Assembly (NCBI GenBank): GCA_002841995.1
Contig: PHBS01000023.1
Coordinates: forward strand, 1 to 33,591
DNA: 33,591 bases
Source of the DNA: Chloroflexi bacterium HGW-Chloroflexi-8
Lineage (GTDB): Bacteria > Chloroflexota > Anaerolineae > Anaerolineales > Anaerolineaceae
Direction of reading: 5' to 3'
Both the position numbers and the translations under genes were made by a program. Shown here piece after piece: positions 1 to 8,338 of this stretch (positions are counted from its first letter, which is position 1; each line of letters begins with the position of its first letter). The notes below the pieces were generated by a model. That model was not told the origin of the DNA. It searched no databases and was given only the letters and a program-made list of their open reading frames with translations.

Positions 1-166
1 TGACTTCATCATGACTCATAACCCTTGCACCAACATTATAAAAACGACTTACAATGGCGAGAATGATTATCAGTACAACGATTATTTTTTCAACATTAAT
101 CTTTGGAAAGGATTTGATAAGAGGTTTTTCTAACCAGTGCAAGCCAGGTTGATCGTCAAGGTTCAT
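1..166 (-). CDS. Agl23/TIGR03663-like membrane glycosyltransferase-type protein, N-terminus only
   Basis: Only the first 55 codons are present; the gene runs off the left edge. A soluble N-terminus of about 25 residues is followed by one hydrophobic segment (about residues 26-41) and then by RFYNVGARVMSHDEV. A first membrane helix ending in an arginine, followed by a G-A-R-x-M-x-H-D-E motif, is the typical start of the GT39-like family TIGR03663 ('flippase activity-associated protein Agl23'), where the acidic pair lies in the first external loop. The motif is seen; the family call rests on it alone. A GGGAG lies 12 bases upstream of the ATG and a strong promoter lies further upstream (238-266). 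Another GT39-type polyprenyl-phosphate sugar transferase would be the alternative. Confidence 0.6.
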   Translation of the reverse strand, partial: MNLDDQPGLHWLEKPLIKSFPKINVEKIIVVLIIILAIVSRFYNVGARVMSHDEV

Positions 167-237
167 AAATGATTGATGCTCCCAAAAAGTTTTTTTAGAA
201 GTTAATAGATTTATTTCATCAAAAAAATAACATATTG

Positions 238-266
238 ACTATACTTTAATCTATTATTTCTGACAA
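238..266 (-). promoter_or_regulatory. Sigma-70-type promoter for the Agl23-like gene
   Basis: On the minus strand TTGTCA (266-261) and TATAGT (243-238) are separated by exactly 17 bases, each one mismatch from consensus. Transcription would begin near 231, giving a leader of about 65 bases before the ATG at 166. The rest of the 167-406 gap is AT-rich; I found no equally good plus-strand promoter there for the MFS gene. Confidence 0.65.
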
Positions 267-406
267 GTTGAATGTCATGTTTATTCAAATACTTCAGGAA
301 AAATAGCTCAAAAGTTGCAAATAATTGAATTTAAAAAATAACGTATTTTACTTTTTCCACAGTAAAAAATATCCAATATGTAATTCGTTGAATGGAGAAT
401 CTTACA

Positions 407-1603
407 ATGGAGCAATCAATTACCCAATCGAAGACATATCGTTATAGTATGTTCGCCTTATTGTATTTTGCCCAAGGATCAGTTTTGGGTTTTTTTACAG
501 CGCTAAACGCCATATATTTGCTTTCATTTGGAATTAGTATGAGCCAGATCGGGATTATCAGCGGAATTGCGTTATCACCATTTGTGCTCAAAATATTTCT
601 TGGTATGTTGAGTGATCGCGTAAACTTTCTCAATCTTGGATACCGGGTACCTTATATTGTGATAGGGCTGCTAATACAAGCGATTTGTTTAGTGATTGTC
701 CCATTTGTAAATCCCAATACCAATTTCGGTCTTTATGGCTTCTTGGCTTTTATATTGATGACTGGAATGGCTCTTTATGATACCTGTACCGATGGATTAG
801 CACTAGACTCAACCCCAGCTTCTGAAGCAGGCGTTATACAAGGCTTTATGGTCGGGGGGCGGGCGCTGGGTGTGGTAGTCGTCTCGAGCTTAATTGGTGT
901 TTTAGCACAATTAGTCTCTTGGAAAGTTGCTTTCTTTTTTATGGCAATGATAACAATTGTTCCATTATTTTTTGTTCTGCGGTTCAAAGAACCGATAAAA
1001 ATATCTGAAAGAAAATTCCAGTGGTCTGCGTTTTCATCTTTTAAACACTGGCCAATTATTGCTTTGGGATTGATGGGAGCTTTGTATTCTTTAATCATTA
1101 ATGCCGCTAATGAAATTGTTAATCCATTTCTTCAGTCCGAATTTGGGATTTCCATTATGAATGCCGGATTTTATACGACAGTATGGGGATTAGGTGTAGT
1201 ATTTGGTGGTTTGACCGGTGGCAAAGTGACAGATCGGATAGGACAAAAAAAGTCTGTTATTTTTGCAGCAATTCTCTCCTTTTTTTCGATACTTTTCCTC
1301 TCATTTACGAATAGCTCAGGAATAGCCTGGATTCTGATTGCAATGTTTGGGGTTGCCTATGGATATTATGAGACAGTTTATTTTGCAATTTCCATGAGAA
1401 AAACAAATTTGCACATTGCGGCGTCGATGTTTGCGATATTAATGGCAATAGCAAATATTGGAACCGGAATTGGATTGCCAATCAGTGGTATCCTGTCCGA
1501 TAACATCGGATTTAGATGGACTTTTGTTGTTATAGCATTGCTTAACTTGTTAGTCTTTCCACTATTAACTGGAATTTTTAGAAAGAACGAAGAAAACCTT
1601 TAA
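407..1603 (+). CDS. MFS transporter (AmpG/PAT-like)
   Basis: A very hydrophobic protein of 398 residues with about 12 predicted membrane segments, the normal size for the major facilitator superfamily. The N-terminal half has the YFAQGSVLGFF segment and the loop GMLSDRV between helices 2 and 3, matching the MFS motif A (G-x-x-x-D-R). The second half repeats it as GGKVTDRIGQKK. The opening helix and the D-G-L-A-L-D segment recall AmpG/acetyl-CoA transporter-type members, but the substrate cannot be read from sequence. I chose ATG 407 because GGAGA (394-398) sits 8 bases before it; an in-frame ATG at 392 would add five residues and has no ribosome binding site. It stands alone, with AT-rich gaps on both sides. 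Confidence 0.8.
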   Translation: MEQSITQSKTYRYSMFALLYFAQGSVLGFFTALNAIYLLSFGISMSQIGIISGIALSPFVLKIFLGMLSDRVNFLNLGYRVPYIVIGLLIQAICLVIVPFVNPNTNFGLYGFLAFILMTGMALYDTCTDGLALDSTPASEAGVIQGFMVGGRALGVVVVSSLIGVLAQLVSWKVAFFFMAMITIVPLFFVLRFKEPIKISERKFQWSAFSSFKHWPIIALGLMGALYSLIINAANEIVNPFLQSEFGISIMNAGFYTTVWGLGVVFGGLTGGKVTDRIGQKKSVIFAAILSFFSILFLSFTNSSGIAWILIAMFGVAYGYYETVYFAISMRKTNLHIAASMFAILMAIANIGTGIGLPISGILSDNIGFRWTFVVIALLNLLVFPLLTGIFRKNEENL

Positions 1604-1724
1604 GTTGTGAGTTATAGTGAAGGGATCTTTTATAAAAAATTAATATTTTGATTACAATATTTTTATTTTTGGAAATTAAACTCTCTTATAGAATCCAAAA
1701 TTTATCATATTAAGGAGGCATATT

Positions 1725-2171
1725 ATGGAGTTTAGAAAAAGGTATTCCTCTTCATTGTGGGAAGAAATGGACAAATTGCAGCGTGAAATGAATCGAATGT
1801 TTGATTCGGCTTACACAAACAGATCTGGAACAGTGTTTGATTTTCCTGCAATCAACGTTTGGACAAAACCCGAAAGTGGGCAGGTGATTATCGCAGAGCT
1901 TCCTGGAATCAACCCGGACGAACTGGATATCAAAGTGATTGGCGAATCTATAACGATTAGTGGATCGCGTAATTCTCCTGAAGAAAGTGAAGATTTGAAA
2001 TATCATCGGCAAGAACGTGGTTATGGAAGATTTACAAGAAGCATCCAGTTACCATTCCCGGTTGAGTCAGAACGCGTTGAAGCCAATTATGAAAAAGGAA
2101 TTCTAAAAATCTGGCTTCCAAGGGCAGAGGCAGATAAACCTCGAAAGATTGTTGTAAAAAGTAATTCGTAG
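1725..2171 (+). CDS. Small heat-shock protein, Hsp20/alpha-crystallin family (copy 1)
   Basis: A protein of 148 residues, typical for bacterial Hsp20, an ATP-independent holdase that binds unfolding proteins in the cytoplasm. After an N-terminal arm with a MDKLQREMNRMFD helix, the alpha-crystallin domain (about residues 40-140) carries the usual signatures AELPGINPDELDIKV, ITISGSR and YGRFTRSIQLP, then the A-N-Y-E-K-G-I-L-K-I strand. AAGGAGG lies just before the ATG. A second Hsp20 follows after 10 bases, so the two are surely co-transcribed. I saw no CIRCE inverted repeat upstream. Confidence 0.93.
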   Translation: MEFRKRYSSSLWEEMDKLQREMNRMFDSAYTNRSGTVFDFPAINVWTKPESGQVIIAELPGINPDELDIKVIGESITISGSRNSPEESEDLKYHRQERGYGRFTRSIQLPFPVESERVEANYEKGILKIWLPRAEADKPRKIVVKSNS

Positions 2172-2181
2172 GAGGTTTGAA

Positions 2182-2592
2182 ATGACTGAAGAATTGAGAA
2201 AAACGGAATCCCAAAAAGATGAAATGGTCGAGCAGGAACAAGTTGAAAGAACACGAGAGACCCGGCTTTTTATGCCCCGAGTAGATATTTATGAAACTAA
2301 AGAAAACATTTATCTCGTTGCAGATATTCCAGGAGCTGATCAGGATTCAATTGATATTACGTTAGAAAAAAACATTCTATCGATAGATGCCAGAGTAGCT
2401 TCGGAAAAACCAACCGATTATTCGTTGACCTACGCCGAATATGGAATAGGTGATTTTAGCAGAAAGTTCACATTGTCGAATGAGGTTGAAAAGGAAGGTA
2501 TCGTTGCAGTTGTTAAGGATGGTGTTTTATCACTAACTCTACCTAAGGCAGGACCTGCAAAAACTCAAAGAATTTCTGTAAAATCTGTTTAA
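2182..2592 (+). CDS. Small heat-shock protein, Hsp20/alpha-crystallin family (copy 2)
   Basis: A protein of 136 residues with an acidic N-terminal arm (rich in Glu, Gln and Lys) and an alpha-crystallin domain from about residue 30: VDIYETKENIYLVADIPG, the D-S-I-D-I-T-L strand, YGIGDFSRKFTL and V-K-D-G-V-L-S-L-T-L-P. The C-terminal RISVKSV supplies an I-x-V form of the IxI anchor used for oligomer assembly. GGAGG precedes the ATG by 7 bases. It differs enough from copy 1 in its N-terminal arm that the two probably form distinct or mixed oligomers. The operon is closed by the hairpin at 2625-2668. Confidence 0.92.
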   Translation: MTEELRKTESQKDEMVEQEQVERTRETRLFMPRVDIYETKENIYLVADIPGADQDSIDITLEKNILSIDARVASEKPTDYSLTYAEYGIGDFSRKFTLSNEVEKEGIVAVVKDGVLSLTLPKAGPAKTQRISVKSV

Positions 2593-2624
2593 GTTCCCAT
2601 AATCCCAGCTAGATAAATTAACCT

Positions 2625-2668
2625 GAAAATCACCCAATAAGAATTTGTTTGGGTGATTTTCTGATTTT
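2625..2668 (+). terminator. Rho-independent terminator after the hsp20 pair
   Basis: A perfect 13-bp stem (2625-2637 with 2649-2661, core AAAATCACCCA/TGGGTGATTTT) with an 11-base loop, followed by a T-rich stretch ending near 2668. The stem is strong but the U tract is short. Confidence 0.75.
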
Positions 2669-2669
2669 A

Positions 2670-2684
2670 ATTGTATAGTACAAT
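2670..2684. repeat. Perfect inverted repeat ATTGTA-TAG-TACAAT
   Basis: Two 6-base arms separated by three bases, 35 bases upstream of the lipoprotein gene at 2720 and right after the hsp20 terminator. Its position fits an operator for the downstream gene, but no regulator can be named. Confidence 0.4.
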
Positions 2685-2719
2685 AAAAATTAATAATCAT
2701 CTTAAATCCTGGTTGCTTC

Positions 2720-3151
2720 ATGAAAAAAATACTATCAACACTGATTTTCATGGTTTTTTTACTTCTCGTTTCTTGCAGTCCGATGGCAGAAAAGGGTCTG
2801 ATCGGTGGAGAGGAAACTTGTATTTACTCTAATAACGGGGGAAGTTGTTCGGGGTATTTCGAGAAAGTTTTAGGTGAAAACATTAAAAGTTACGATAAAG
2901 TTTTTTTATTGGATGATAAGAAAGTCAAACTGAATTTGACAGTGAATAGTACCGATGGTGAAATGTCAATTGGAGTAAAACAATTTGGGATGGATGAAGA
3001 ATGGCAGACCTTTGGTGTTATTCCGGGAACTCCGACCACATTTAATGGTTGGGTGGTTCCAGATGAAAACGGTAAGTTATCCATTCAATTCAATCAAAAT
3101 CAAAAAATCGCAACTGGAAAAGTTGTATATAAAATTGAATTCATTCGCTAA
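2720..3151 (+). CDS. Small lipoprotein of unknown function
   Basis: A protein of 143 residues. MKK, a hydrophobic stretch and the lipobox LVSC (Cys19) show a type II signal peptide, so the mature protein should be lipid-anchored on the outer face of the membrane. The mature part has three further cysteines, two of them in a C-x(7)-C arrangement (TCIYSNNGGSC), and is otherwise rich in predicted beta strands, suggesting one small all-beta domain. I do not recognise a family. It sits between the hsp20 pair and the SUI1 gene with its own gaps on both sides, so it is probably a single-gene unit. Confidence 0.75.
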   Translation: MKKILSTLIFMVFLLLVSCSPMAEKGLIGGEETCIYSNNGGSCSGYFEKVLGENIKSYDKVFLLDDKKVKLNLTVNSTDGEMSIGVKQFGMDEEWQTFGVIPGTPTTFNGWVVPDENGKLSIQFNQNQKIATGKVVYKIEFIR

Positions 3152-3265
3152 AAATTAAGCGATTCTACTATTCGTAAACAAAGTATTCAGGCCATTTAGC
3201 ACATGGTTTGGGACCATTTTTTTTGTAAAATCATTTCTATAAAGTGGAAACATAAAAGGTAATTA

Positions 3266-3637
3266 ATGGCTTCTTCCAGAAATGAAAATCCGACTGTTTA
3301 TTCAACTGAGCATGGACGAATTTGTCCAAAGTGTGGTTATCCAGTCTCAGAATGTCGCTGCAGGAAAGGTACTGGAGAGGATCAAAATTACAAGCAGGAT
3401 GGCATTGTTCGTCTGTACATTGATAGAAAAGGTCGAGGTGGCAAAACTGTGACAATCATTGATGGTTTAAAATTATCTGAGTTAGAGATGAAAGACTTGG
3501 CAAAAAAATTAAAACATCAATGTGGAGCTGGCGGATCCATTAAAGAACGTAAAATAGAAATTCAGGGAGATGTACGCGATCAAATTCTTCCAATTCTACA
3601 AAAAATGGGAATGGTAGTAAAAAAGGCCGGCGGTTGA
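3266..3637 (+). CDS. SUI1/eIF1-like translation factor (YciH type)
   Basis: A protein of 123 residues whose C-terminal 75 residues match the SUI1 fold: V-R-L-Y-I-D-R-K-G-R-G-G-K-T-V-T, then K-H-Q-C-G-A-G-G-S and I-E-I-Q-G-D-V-R-D, ending in GMVVKKAGG as in E. coli YciH. In the family this domain binds the small ribosomal subunit and affects start-site fidelity; the bacterial role is not settled. The N-terminus has four cysteines (Cys20, 23, 30, 32; C-P-K-C ... C-R-C) that look like a small zinc knuckle, which E. coli YciH lacks. The stop codon lies 18 bases before the next gene, with no terminator between. Confidence 0.88.
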   Translation: MASSRNENPTVYSTEHGRICPKCGYPVSECRCRKGTGEDQNYKQDGIVRLYIDRKGRGGKTVTIIDGLKLSELEMKDLAKKLKHQCGAGGSIKERKIEIQGDVRDQILPILQKMGMVVKKAGG

Positions 3638-3655
3638 ACTTAATTGGAGGTTTTA

Positions 3656-5764
3656 ATGCAGGATAGTCTTAAGCCGTTTTTTTCCCCGGATGGTGTTGCA
3701 ATCATTGGGGCATCCAGTAAGACAAACAAATTAAGTTATGGAATTCTCAGGAACTTGACTCTTTATGGTTATAAGGGTGCGATTTATCCCGTGAATCCTG
3801 GCTCAGAAGAGATATTGGGTAAGAAATGTTATCCTGATATTCGATCTGTTCCGGATCCTGTCGATCTGGCAGTTATTGTCTTACCTGCAAATTTGGTTTT
3901 AGAAGCTGTTATCAACTGTGCCAAACGAGGTATAAAAGCGATAACATTAATCTCAGGAGGATTTAAAGAATTAGGCACAGAAGGTGAGGAATTAGAAAAA
4001 CAGCTAATATCTATTATCCGTAAAAATGATATGCGAATGGTAGGTCCGAATTGCGTGGGAACAATGAGTCTCCACAACGGTCTGAATACGACTTTTATTA
4101 GCGGTATACCAGATATTGGGGGGATTGGTTTTCTTTCTCAATCAGGTGCTGTGCTTGGCGGTATCGTGGATCTTGTGAAGGGAAAAGGTGTTGGTTTTGC
4201 GCATTTTTCCAGTCTTGGGAACGAAGCAGATGTCACAGAGACCGATATGATTGACTATTTAGGTAATGACCCACAAACAACGGTAATCGCAGCTTATGTG
4301 GAACAAATACAAGATGGGACTTCATTTATCAAAACTGCAAAAAAAGTAAGTGAAACAAAACCGATAGTTTTGTTAAAGGCTGGCAAAACGTCTGCAGGGG
4401 CAAGGGCTGTATCCTCCCATACCGGTAGCCTTGCAGGTTTACATTCAGCTTATCAGGCAGCATTTATTCAAAGCGGTGTGATTGAAGTTCAGTCAGTCAA
4501 CGATCTTTTTGATGTTTCTCAAGCATTTGCTTTACAACATTTACCCAAAGGGAGGAGAGTGGTCATTCTGACAAATTCAGGCGGACCAGCTGCATTAGCG
4601 TCCGATAGCCTGGCTACCAATGGGTTGATTATGGCTGATCTTTCAAATGAAACAACGAAGGAATTACGTAACTACCTGAATAAAAGCGCTCAAGTGAACA
4701 ATCCAGTTGACATGTTGGGTGGTGCTGAAGCTTTGGATTTTGAAAATGCGATGAAGGTTGTAATTGATGATCCAAATGTCGATATTATTGTAGCGATTTT
4801 GGTTCCGCAATCATTGGTAAATCCGGTTGAGGTGGCTCATAGTATTTACAAAATTGCAAATTTGACAGAAAAAACGGTTATCGCTTGTTTTATGGGCGAT
4901 CAGTTAGTTGCAGAGCCGCGGAGAGTCTTGCACGCAAATCATGTTCCAATGTTCGTTTATCCGGAAAGTGTTGGTAACGTGTTAGGCGCAATGTTACGTT
5001 ATGCTAATTGGAAGAGCTCATATGAGGAAATAAAACCAATTACTGAGAATATAAATTATGAAATGACCAGGAGGATATTTACGAAATACAGGGCTGAAAT
5101 GAGTCTCGGGGAAGCATTGACCCGACCCATTTTAGAAAGCTATGGTATTTCAGTAATCAAAGGAGAAATTGCAAAATCAGCTCAAGAAGCTGCTATTGTT
5201 GCGCAGAAAATTGGATTTCCTGTGGCATTAAAAATTATTTCAAAAGACATTCTACACAAGTCAGATGTAGGTGGAATCCGGTTGAACATTTTCGATACTG
5301 AGCAAGTATTGGACGGATTTCAGATCATGATGGCTGATATTCATAATCTTATGCCTCATACTGAAATTGATGGCGTAATCGTTGAGAAAATGGCACCTAA
5401 AGGCCAGGAAGTGATCGTTGGCATGCGTCGTGATCCGGGATTTGGTCCGGTTATCATGTTTGGATTAGGTGGTATTTATGTGGAATTATTTAAAGATGTA
5501 GCTTTTCGGGTGGCACCAATTTCCAAAAACGACGCAATGGATATTGTATTTTCAACCAAAGCTGGAACACTATTGCGTGGATTTAGAGGTGCAAAAGAAT
5601 CAGACATCGAATCGGTTGTGGATATATTGATGAGACTCAGCCAGCTTTCCTGTGATTTTCCTGAAATTAGCGAAATAGAAATTAATCCATTGTTAGTTTT
5701 ACCAAAAGGTGAAGGTTCAATTGCTTTGGATGGACGAGTAATTTTAGATTCATCATTCCTTTAA
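3656..5764 (+). CDS. Acetate--CoA ligase (ADP-forming), fused alpha-beta acyl-CoA synthetase
   Basis: A protein of 702 residues that interconverts acyl-CoA + ADP + phosphate with acid + CoA + ATP. Order: CoA-binding Rossmann domain (residues 5-130, GVAIIGASS near the start), succinyl-CoA-ligase-like domains (about 145-450) and a C-terminal ATP-grasp domain (about 475-702, with FPVALKI, HKSDVGG and EINPLLV). His255 in SSHTGSLAG is the phosphohistidine expected for the alpha part. The ATG at 3656 has GGAGG five bases upstream; a TTG four codons earlier overlaps that site and is rejected. It leads an operon with iorA and iorB, so the likely substrates are aryl-acetyl-CoAs such as indoleacetyl- or phenylacetyl-CoA. 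That preference is inferred from context only. Confidence 0.92.
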   Translation: MQDSLKPFFSPDGVAIIGASSKTNKLSYGILRNLTLYGYKGAIYPVNPGSEEILGKKCYPDIRSVPDPVDLAVIVLPANLVLEAVINCAKRGIKAITLISGGFKELGTEGEELEKQLISIIRKNDMRMVGPNCVGTMSLHNGLNTTFISGIPDIGGIGFLSQSGAVLGGIVDLVKGKGVGFAHFSSLGNEADVTETDMIDYLGNDPQTTVIAAYVEQIQDGTSFIKTAKKVSETKPIVLLKAGKTSAGARAVSSHTGSLAGLHSAYQAAFIQSGVIEVQSVNDLFDVSQAFALQHLPKGRRVVILTNSGGPAALASDSLATNGLIMADLSNETTKELRNYLNKSAQVNNPVDMLGGAEALDFENAMKVVIDDPNVDIIVAILVPQSLVNPVEVAHSIYKIANLTEKTVIACFMGDQLVAEPRRVLHANHVPMFVYPESVGNVLGAMLRYANWKSSYEEIKPITENINYEMTRRIFTKYRAEMSLGEALTRPILESYGISVIKGEIAKSAQEAAIVAQKIGFPVALKIISKDILHKSDVGGIRLNIFDTEQVLDGFQIMMADIHNLMPHTEIDGVIVEKMAPKGQEVIVGMRRDPGFGPVIMFGLGGIYVELFKDVAFRVAPISKNDAMDIVFSTKAGTLLRGFRGAKESDIESVVDILMRLSQLSCDFPEISEIEINPLLVLPKGEGSIALDGRVILDSSFL

Positions 5765-5805
5765 AAAATGTAAATCGAAAGTAGAATACAACTGAAGGAG
5801 AATTC

Positions 5806-7635
5806 ATGAAACGACTTTTATCCGGAAACGAAGCAGTTGCGAGAGGCGCATGGGAAGCAGGTTGCAGCGTAGCATCCGGTTATCCCGGGACCCCCAGCAC
5901 TGAAATTATGGAGACTTTTGCTCTCTATCCAAATGTTTACGCTGAATGGGCGCCTAATGAAAAGGTTGGATTGGATGTTGCAATTGGAGCAGCGTATGCT
6001 GGTAAACGAGCGATTTCAACGATGAAACATGTTGGATTGAATGTTGCAGCAGATGCACTTTTTTATGTAGCCATGACTGGAATTGAAGCTGGTTTGGTGA
6101 TTGTATCTGCAGATGACCCATCTATGCATTCTTCCCAAAATGAACAGGATAATCGACAATATGCAAAATTCTCAAGAATTCCATGTCTTGACCCTTCTGA
6201 TAGTCAGGATGCCCGAGATTATGCAATCGCTGCTTTTAATCTCAGTGAACAATTCGATACTCCTGTACTTTTACGCTTGACAACTCGTGTTTGTCACACG
6301 AGCGGCGCAGTTGAAGTTTCAGAAAGCCAGGCAAATTTACCGGAACCTGGAAAGTACCCCAGGAACCCGTTGAAATATGTGATGATTCCAGCCAATGCAC
6401 GTCAAAAACATCCAGTCATTGAAGCAAGAATCGCGGAAATTGCTCAATTTGCAGAGAATTTTGAGCTAAATCGGGTGGAATGGCGTGATACCGATTTGGG
6501 AATCATAACTGGGGGGATCGCTTATCAATATGCCCGTGAAGTATTCCCTTCTGCCAGTATTCTTAAATTGGGAATGGTTTACCCTTTACCGAAAAAGTTA
6601 ATAACTGATTTTGCAGCTAAAGTAAAAAAAGTTATTGTTCTAGAGGAATTGGATCCATTTATTGAAGATCAAGTCAGAGCAATTGGGGTCAATCTTTTTC
6701 TCCATTCAGAACATGACTCACGTGAATATCCAATGACGAAATCAATCTTTCCGGTTTTTGGAGAATTAAATCCTACCATTGTCCGAAAAGCCGCGAAAAG
6801 AGCTGGACTATACAATGGAGAAATCCAGGATTCAGATTGGAAGGTTGACGTACAACTTCCTCCACGACCTCCGACACTGTGTCCAGGATGCCCGCACAGA
6901 TCATCATTTTATGTTCTAAACAAATTAAAAGTCCCGGTTAATGGTGATATTGGCTGTTATACACTGGGTGTTGCACCCCCTTTGAGTACGACAGACACTT
7001 GCGGTTGTATGGGTGCCAGTATTGGTGTGGCACATGGAGCTTCTGTGGCTGGTGATAAGGAACGTCATGTCGCTGTCGTTGGGGATTCAACTTTTTTTCA
7101 TAGTGGTATAGCACCTTTAATTAATGTGGCTTATAACAAGTCCAATGTGATCACAATTATTATGGACAACCGTGTAACTGGTATGACGGGCCATCAGGAA
7201 AATCCAGGAACGGGGAAAACTCTGCAGAATCAAGAGACAGTTTCATTGGATATCCAGGCGCTTGTTCGTGCCTGTGGGATAACCAAGGTTCTGACGGTCG
7301 AAGCGTATGATGTTGACCTGATAGAGAAAACACTGCGCCAATGGTTGAAAGAAGATGGACCGGCTGTACTCATTACAAAGGAAGAGTGTGCATTATTACC
7401 TGCAGCCAGGAAACGTTATATTTCATTAGAAGTCACTGATCAATGCAATGGATGCACGGTCTGCTTCCGGATTGGCTGTCCTGCAATAACGAAATCTGCT
7501 GAACTTGACCCAAAATATAACCGTCCCTTGGCAGAAATCGACGCAGCGTTGTGTACAGGTTGTGAAATTTGTGCACAAGTTTGTCCACGTGATGCCATTT
7601 TGTTTCGGAATCAAATGATTTCAAAAGCCAATTAA
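5806..7635 (+). CDS. iorA: Indolepyruvate ferredoxin oxidoreductase, alpha subunit
   Basis: A protein of 609 residues, the usual IorA length. With IorB it decarboxylates aryl-pyruvates (from Trp, Phe, Tyr) to aryl-acetyl-CoA and reduces ferredoxin. The N-terminal pyrimidine-binding domain begins LLSGNEAVARGAWEAG and contains SGYPGTPSTEI. The thiamine diphosphate site is near residues 425-455 (VVGDSTFFHSGI followed by MDNRVTGMTG). The C-terminus carries a two-cluster ferredoxin module: C547-x2-C-x2-C-x4-C558, then C583-x2-C-x2-C-x3-C593-P, so the first cluster has the slightly stretched spacing. GGAG precedes the ATG. The stop is followed after 13 bases by iorB. Confidence 0.95.
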   Translation: MKRLLSGNEAVARGAWEAGCSVASGYPGTPSTEIMETFALYPNVYAEWAPNEKVGLDVAIGAAYAGKRAISTMKHVGLNVAADALFYVAMTGIEAGLVIVSADDPSMHSSQNEQDNRQYAKFSRIPCLDPSDSQDARDYAIAAFNLSEQFDTPVLLRLTTRVCHTSGAVEVSESQANLPEPGKYPRNPLKYVMIPANARQKHPVIEARIAEIAQFAENFELNRVEWRDTDLGIITGGIAYQYAREVFPSASILKLGMVYPLPKKLITDFAAKVKKVIVLEELDPFIEDQVRAIGVNLFLHSEHDSREYPMTKSIFPVFGELNPTIVRKAAKRAGLYNGEIQDSDWKVDVQLPPRPPTLCPGCPHRSSFYVLNKLKVPVNGDIGCYTLGVAPPLSTTDTCGCMGASIGVAHGASVAGDKERHVAVVGDSTFFHSGIAPLINVAYNKSNVITIIMDNRVTGMTGHQENPGTGKTLQNQETVSLDIQALVRACGITKVLTVEAYDVDLIEKTLRQWLKEDGPAVLITKEECALLPAARKRYISLEVTDQCNGCTVCFRIGCPAITKSAELDPKYNRPLAEIDAALCTGCEICAQVCPRDAILFRNQMISKAN

Positions 7636-7648
7636 CATGGGAGGGTTA

Positions 7649-8272
7649 ATGTTTTCTTTTCCAAACTTAGGAATAAACACACCAATACTCAATTTTTTAT
7701 TAGTCGGTGTTGGAGGGCAGGGGACAATATTGGCAAGTAATGTTCTGGCAGAATTGGGTTTAGCTTTTGGTCATGATGTCAAAAAAGCAGAAGTTCATGG
7801 GATGTCGCAAAGAGGCGGTTCAGTAATTTCCCATGTCCGGTGGGGAGAAGAAGTTCATTCTCCAATTATTGCAAAAGGTGATGTCGATATATTGATCGCT
7901 TTTGAAAAATTGGAAGCATTGCGTTTTGTCGATCAACTTCGACCGTATGGTGTGATTGTGATTAATGATCACAATATTACACCGGTAACTGTGAGTTCAG
8001 GGAATTTCATTTATCCTTCTGACGAGACGATTAAGGAAGCCATCCATGAATTTACCAGACGGGATTATTGGGTCAATGGTGTCAAAATTGCAGAAGAATT
8101 GGGGAATAACAAAATTTCAAATGTTGTTATTCTGGGTGCTTTATGCGGTTTATTAAACCAGGACCCGGAATCGTGGTTTAACTTAATCGCCAAAAAGGTA
8201 CCTGGTAAATCTTTAAACATAAATAGAGCCGCTTTTTTTCAGGGTATAAGTGAAATTGCAAAAGAACATTAA
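7649..8272 (+). CDS. iorB: Indolepyruvate ferredoxin oxidoreductase, beta subunit
   Basis: A protein of 207 residues with the 2-oxoacid:ferredoxin oxidoreductase gamma-type domain: LLVGVGGQGTILASNVLAE at the N-terminus and KKAEVHGMSQRGGSVISHVR soon after, the family's two hallmark stretches. It pairs with IorA to form the oxidoreductase in the cytoplasm. Two in-frame ATGs exist. GGGAGGG (7639-7645) overlaps the first (7637) and lies just before the second, so I take 7649, which also fits the family's usual N-terminus better. Last gene of the acyl-CoA synthetase-iorA-iorB operon. Confidence 0.93.
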   Translation: MFSFPNLGINTPILNFLLVGVGGQGTILASNVLAELGLAFGHDVKKAEVHGMSQRGGSVISHVRWGEEVHSPIIAKGDVDILIAFEKLEALRFVDQLRPYGVIVINDHNITPVTVSSGNFIYPSDETIKEAIHEFTRRDYWVNGVKIAEELGNNKISNVVILGALCGLLNQDPESWFNLIAKKVPGKSLNINRAAFFQGISEIAKEH

Positions 8273-8320
8273 ATCTAAAGAGAAGGAACAGAAAATTTTA
8301 TCCATTCTCTATCAATATAA

Positions 8321-8338
8321 AATTAGATCGTTCTAATT
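8321..8338 (-). terminator. Weak hairpin between convergent genes
   Basis: AATTAGA (8321-8327) pairs perfectly with TCTAATT (8332-8338) across a 4-base loop. Read on the minus strand it is followed by TTATATT, and it overlaps the last codon of the DUF4395 gene. The stem is AT-rich, so termination is only plausible. Confidence 0.35.

Noticed and set aside
1621-1724. CIRCE-type HrcA operator before the hsp20 pair
   Set aside because: No TTAGCACTC-N9-GAGTGCTAA or close variant is present.
3644-3655. TTG start for the acyl-CoA synthetase
   Set aside because: It overlaps the GGAGG that serves the ATG at 3656.
3620-3660. UGA stops as possible selenocysteine codons, considered because selA is present (for example at the end of the SUI1 gene)
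   Set aside because: The proteins are already complete at those stops, and no continuing homology is seen downstream.
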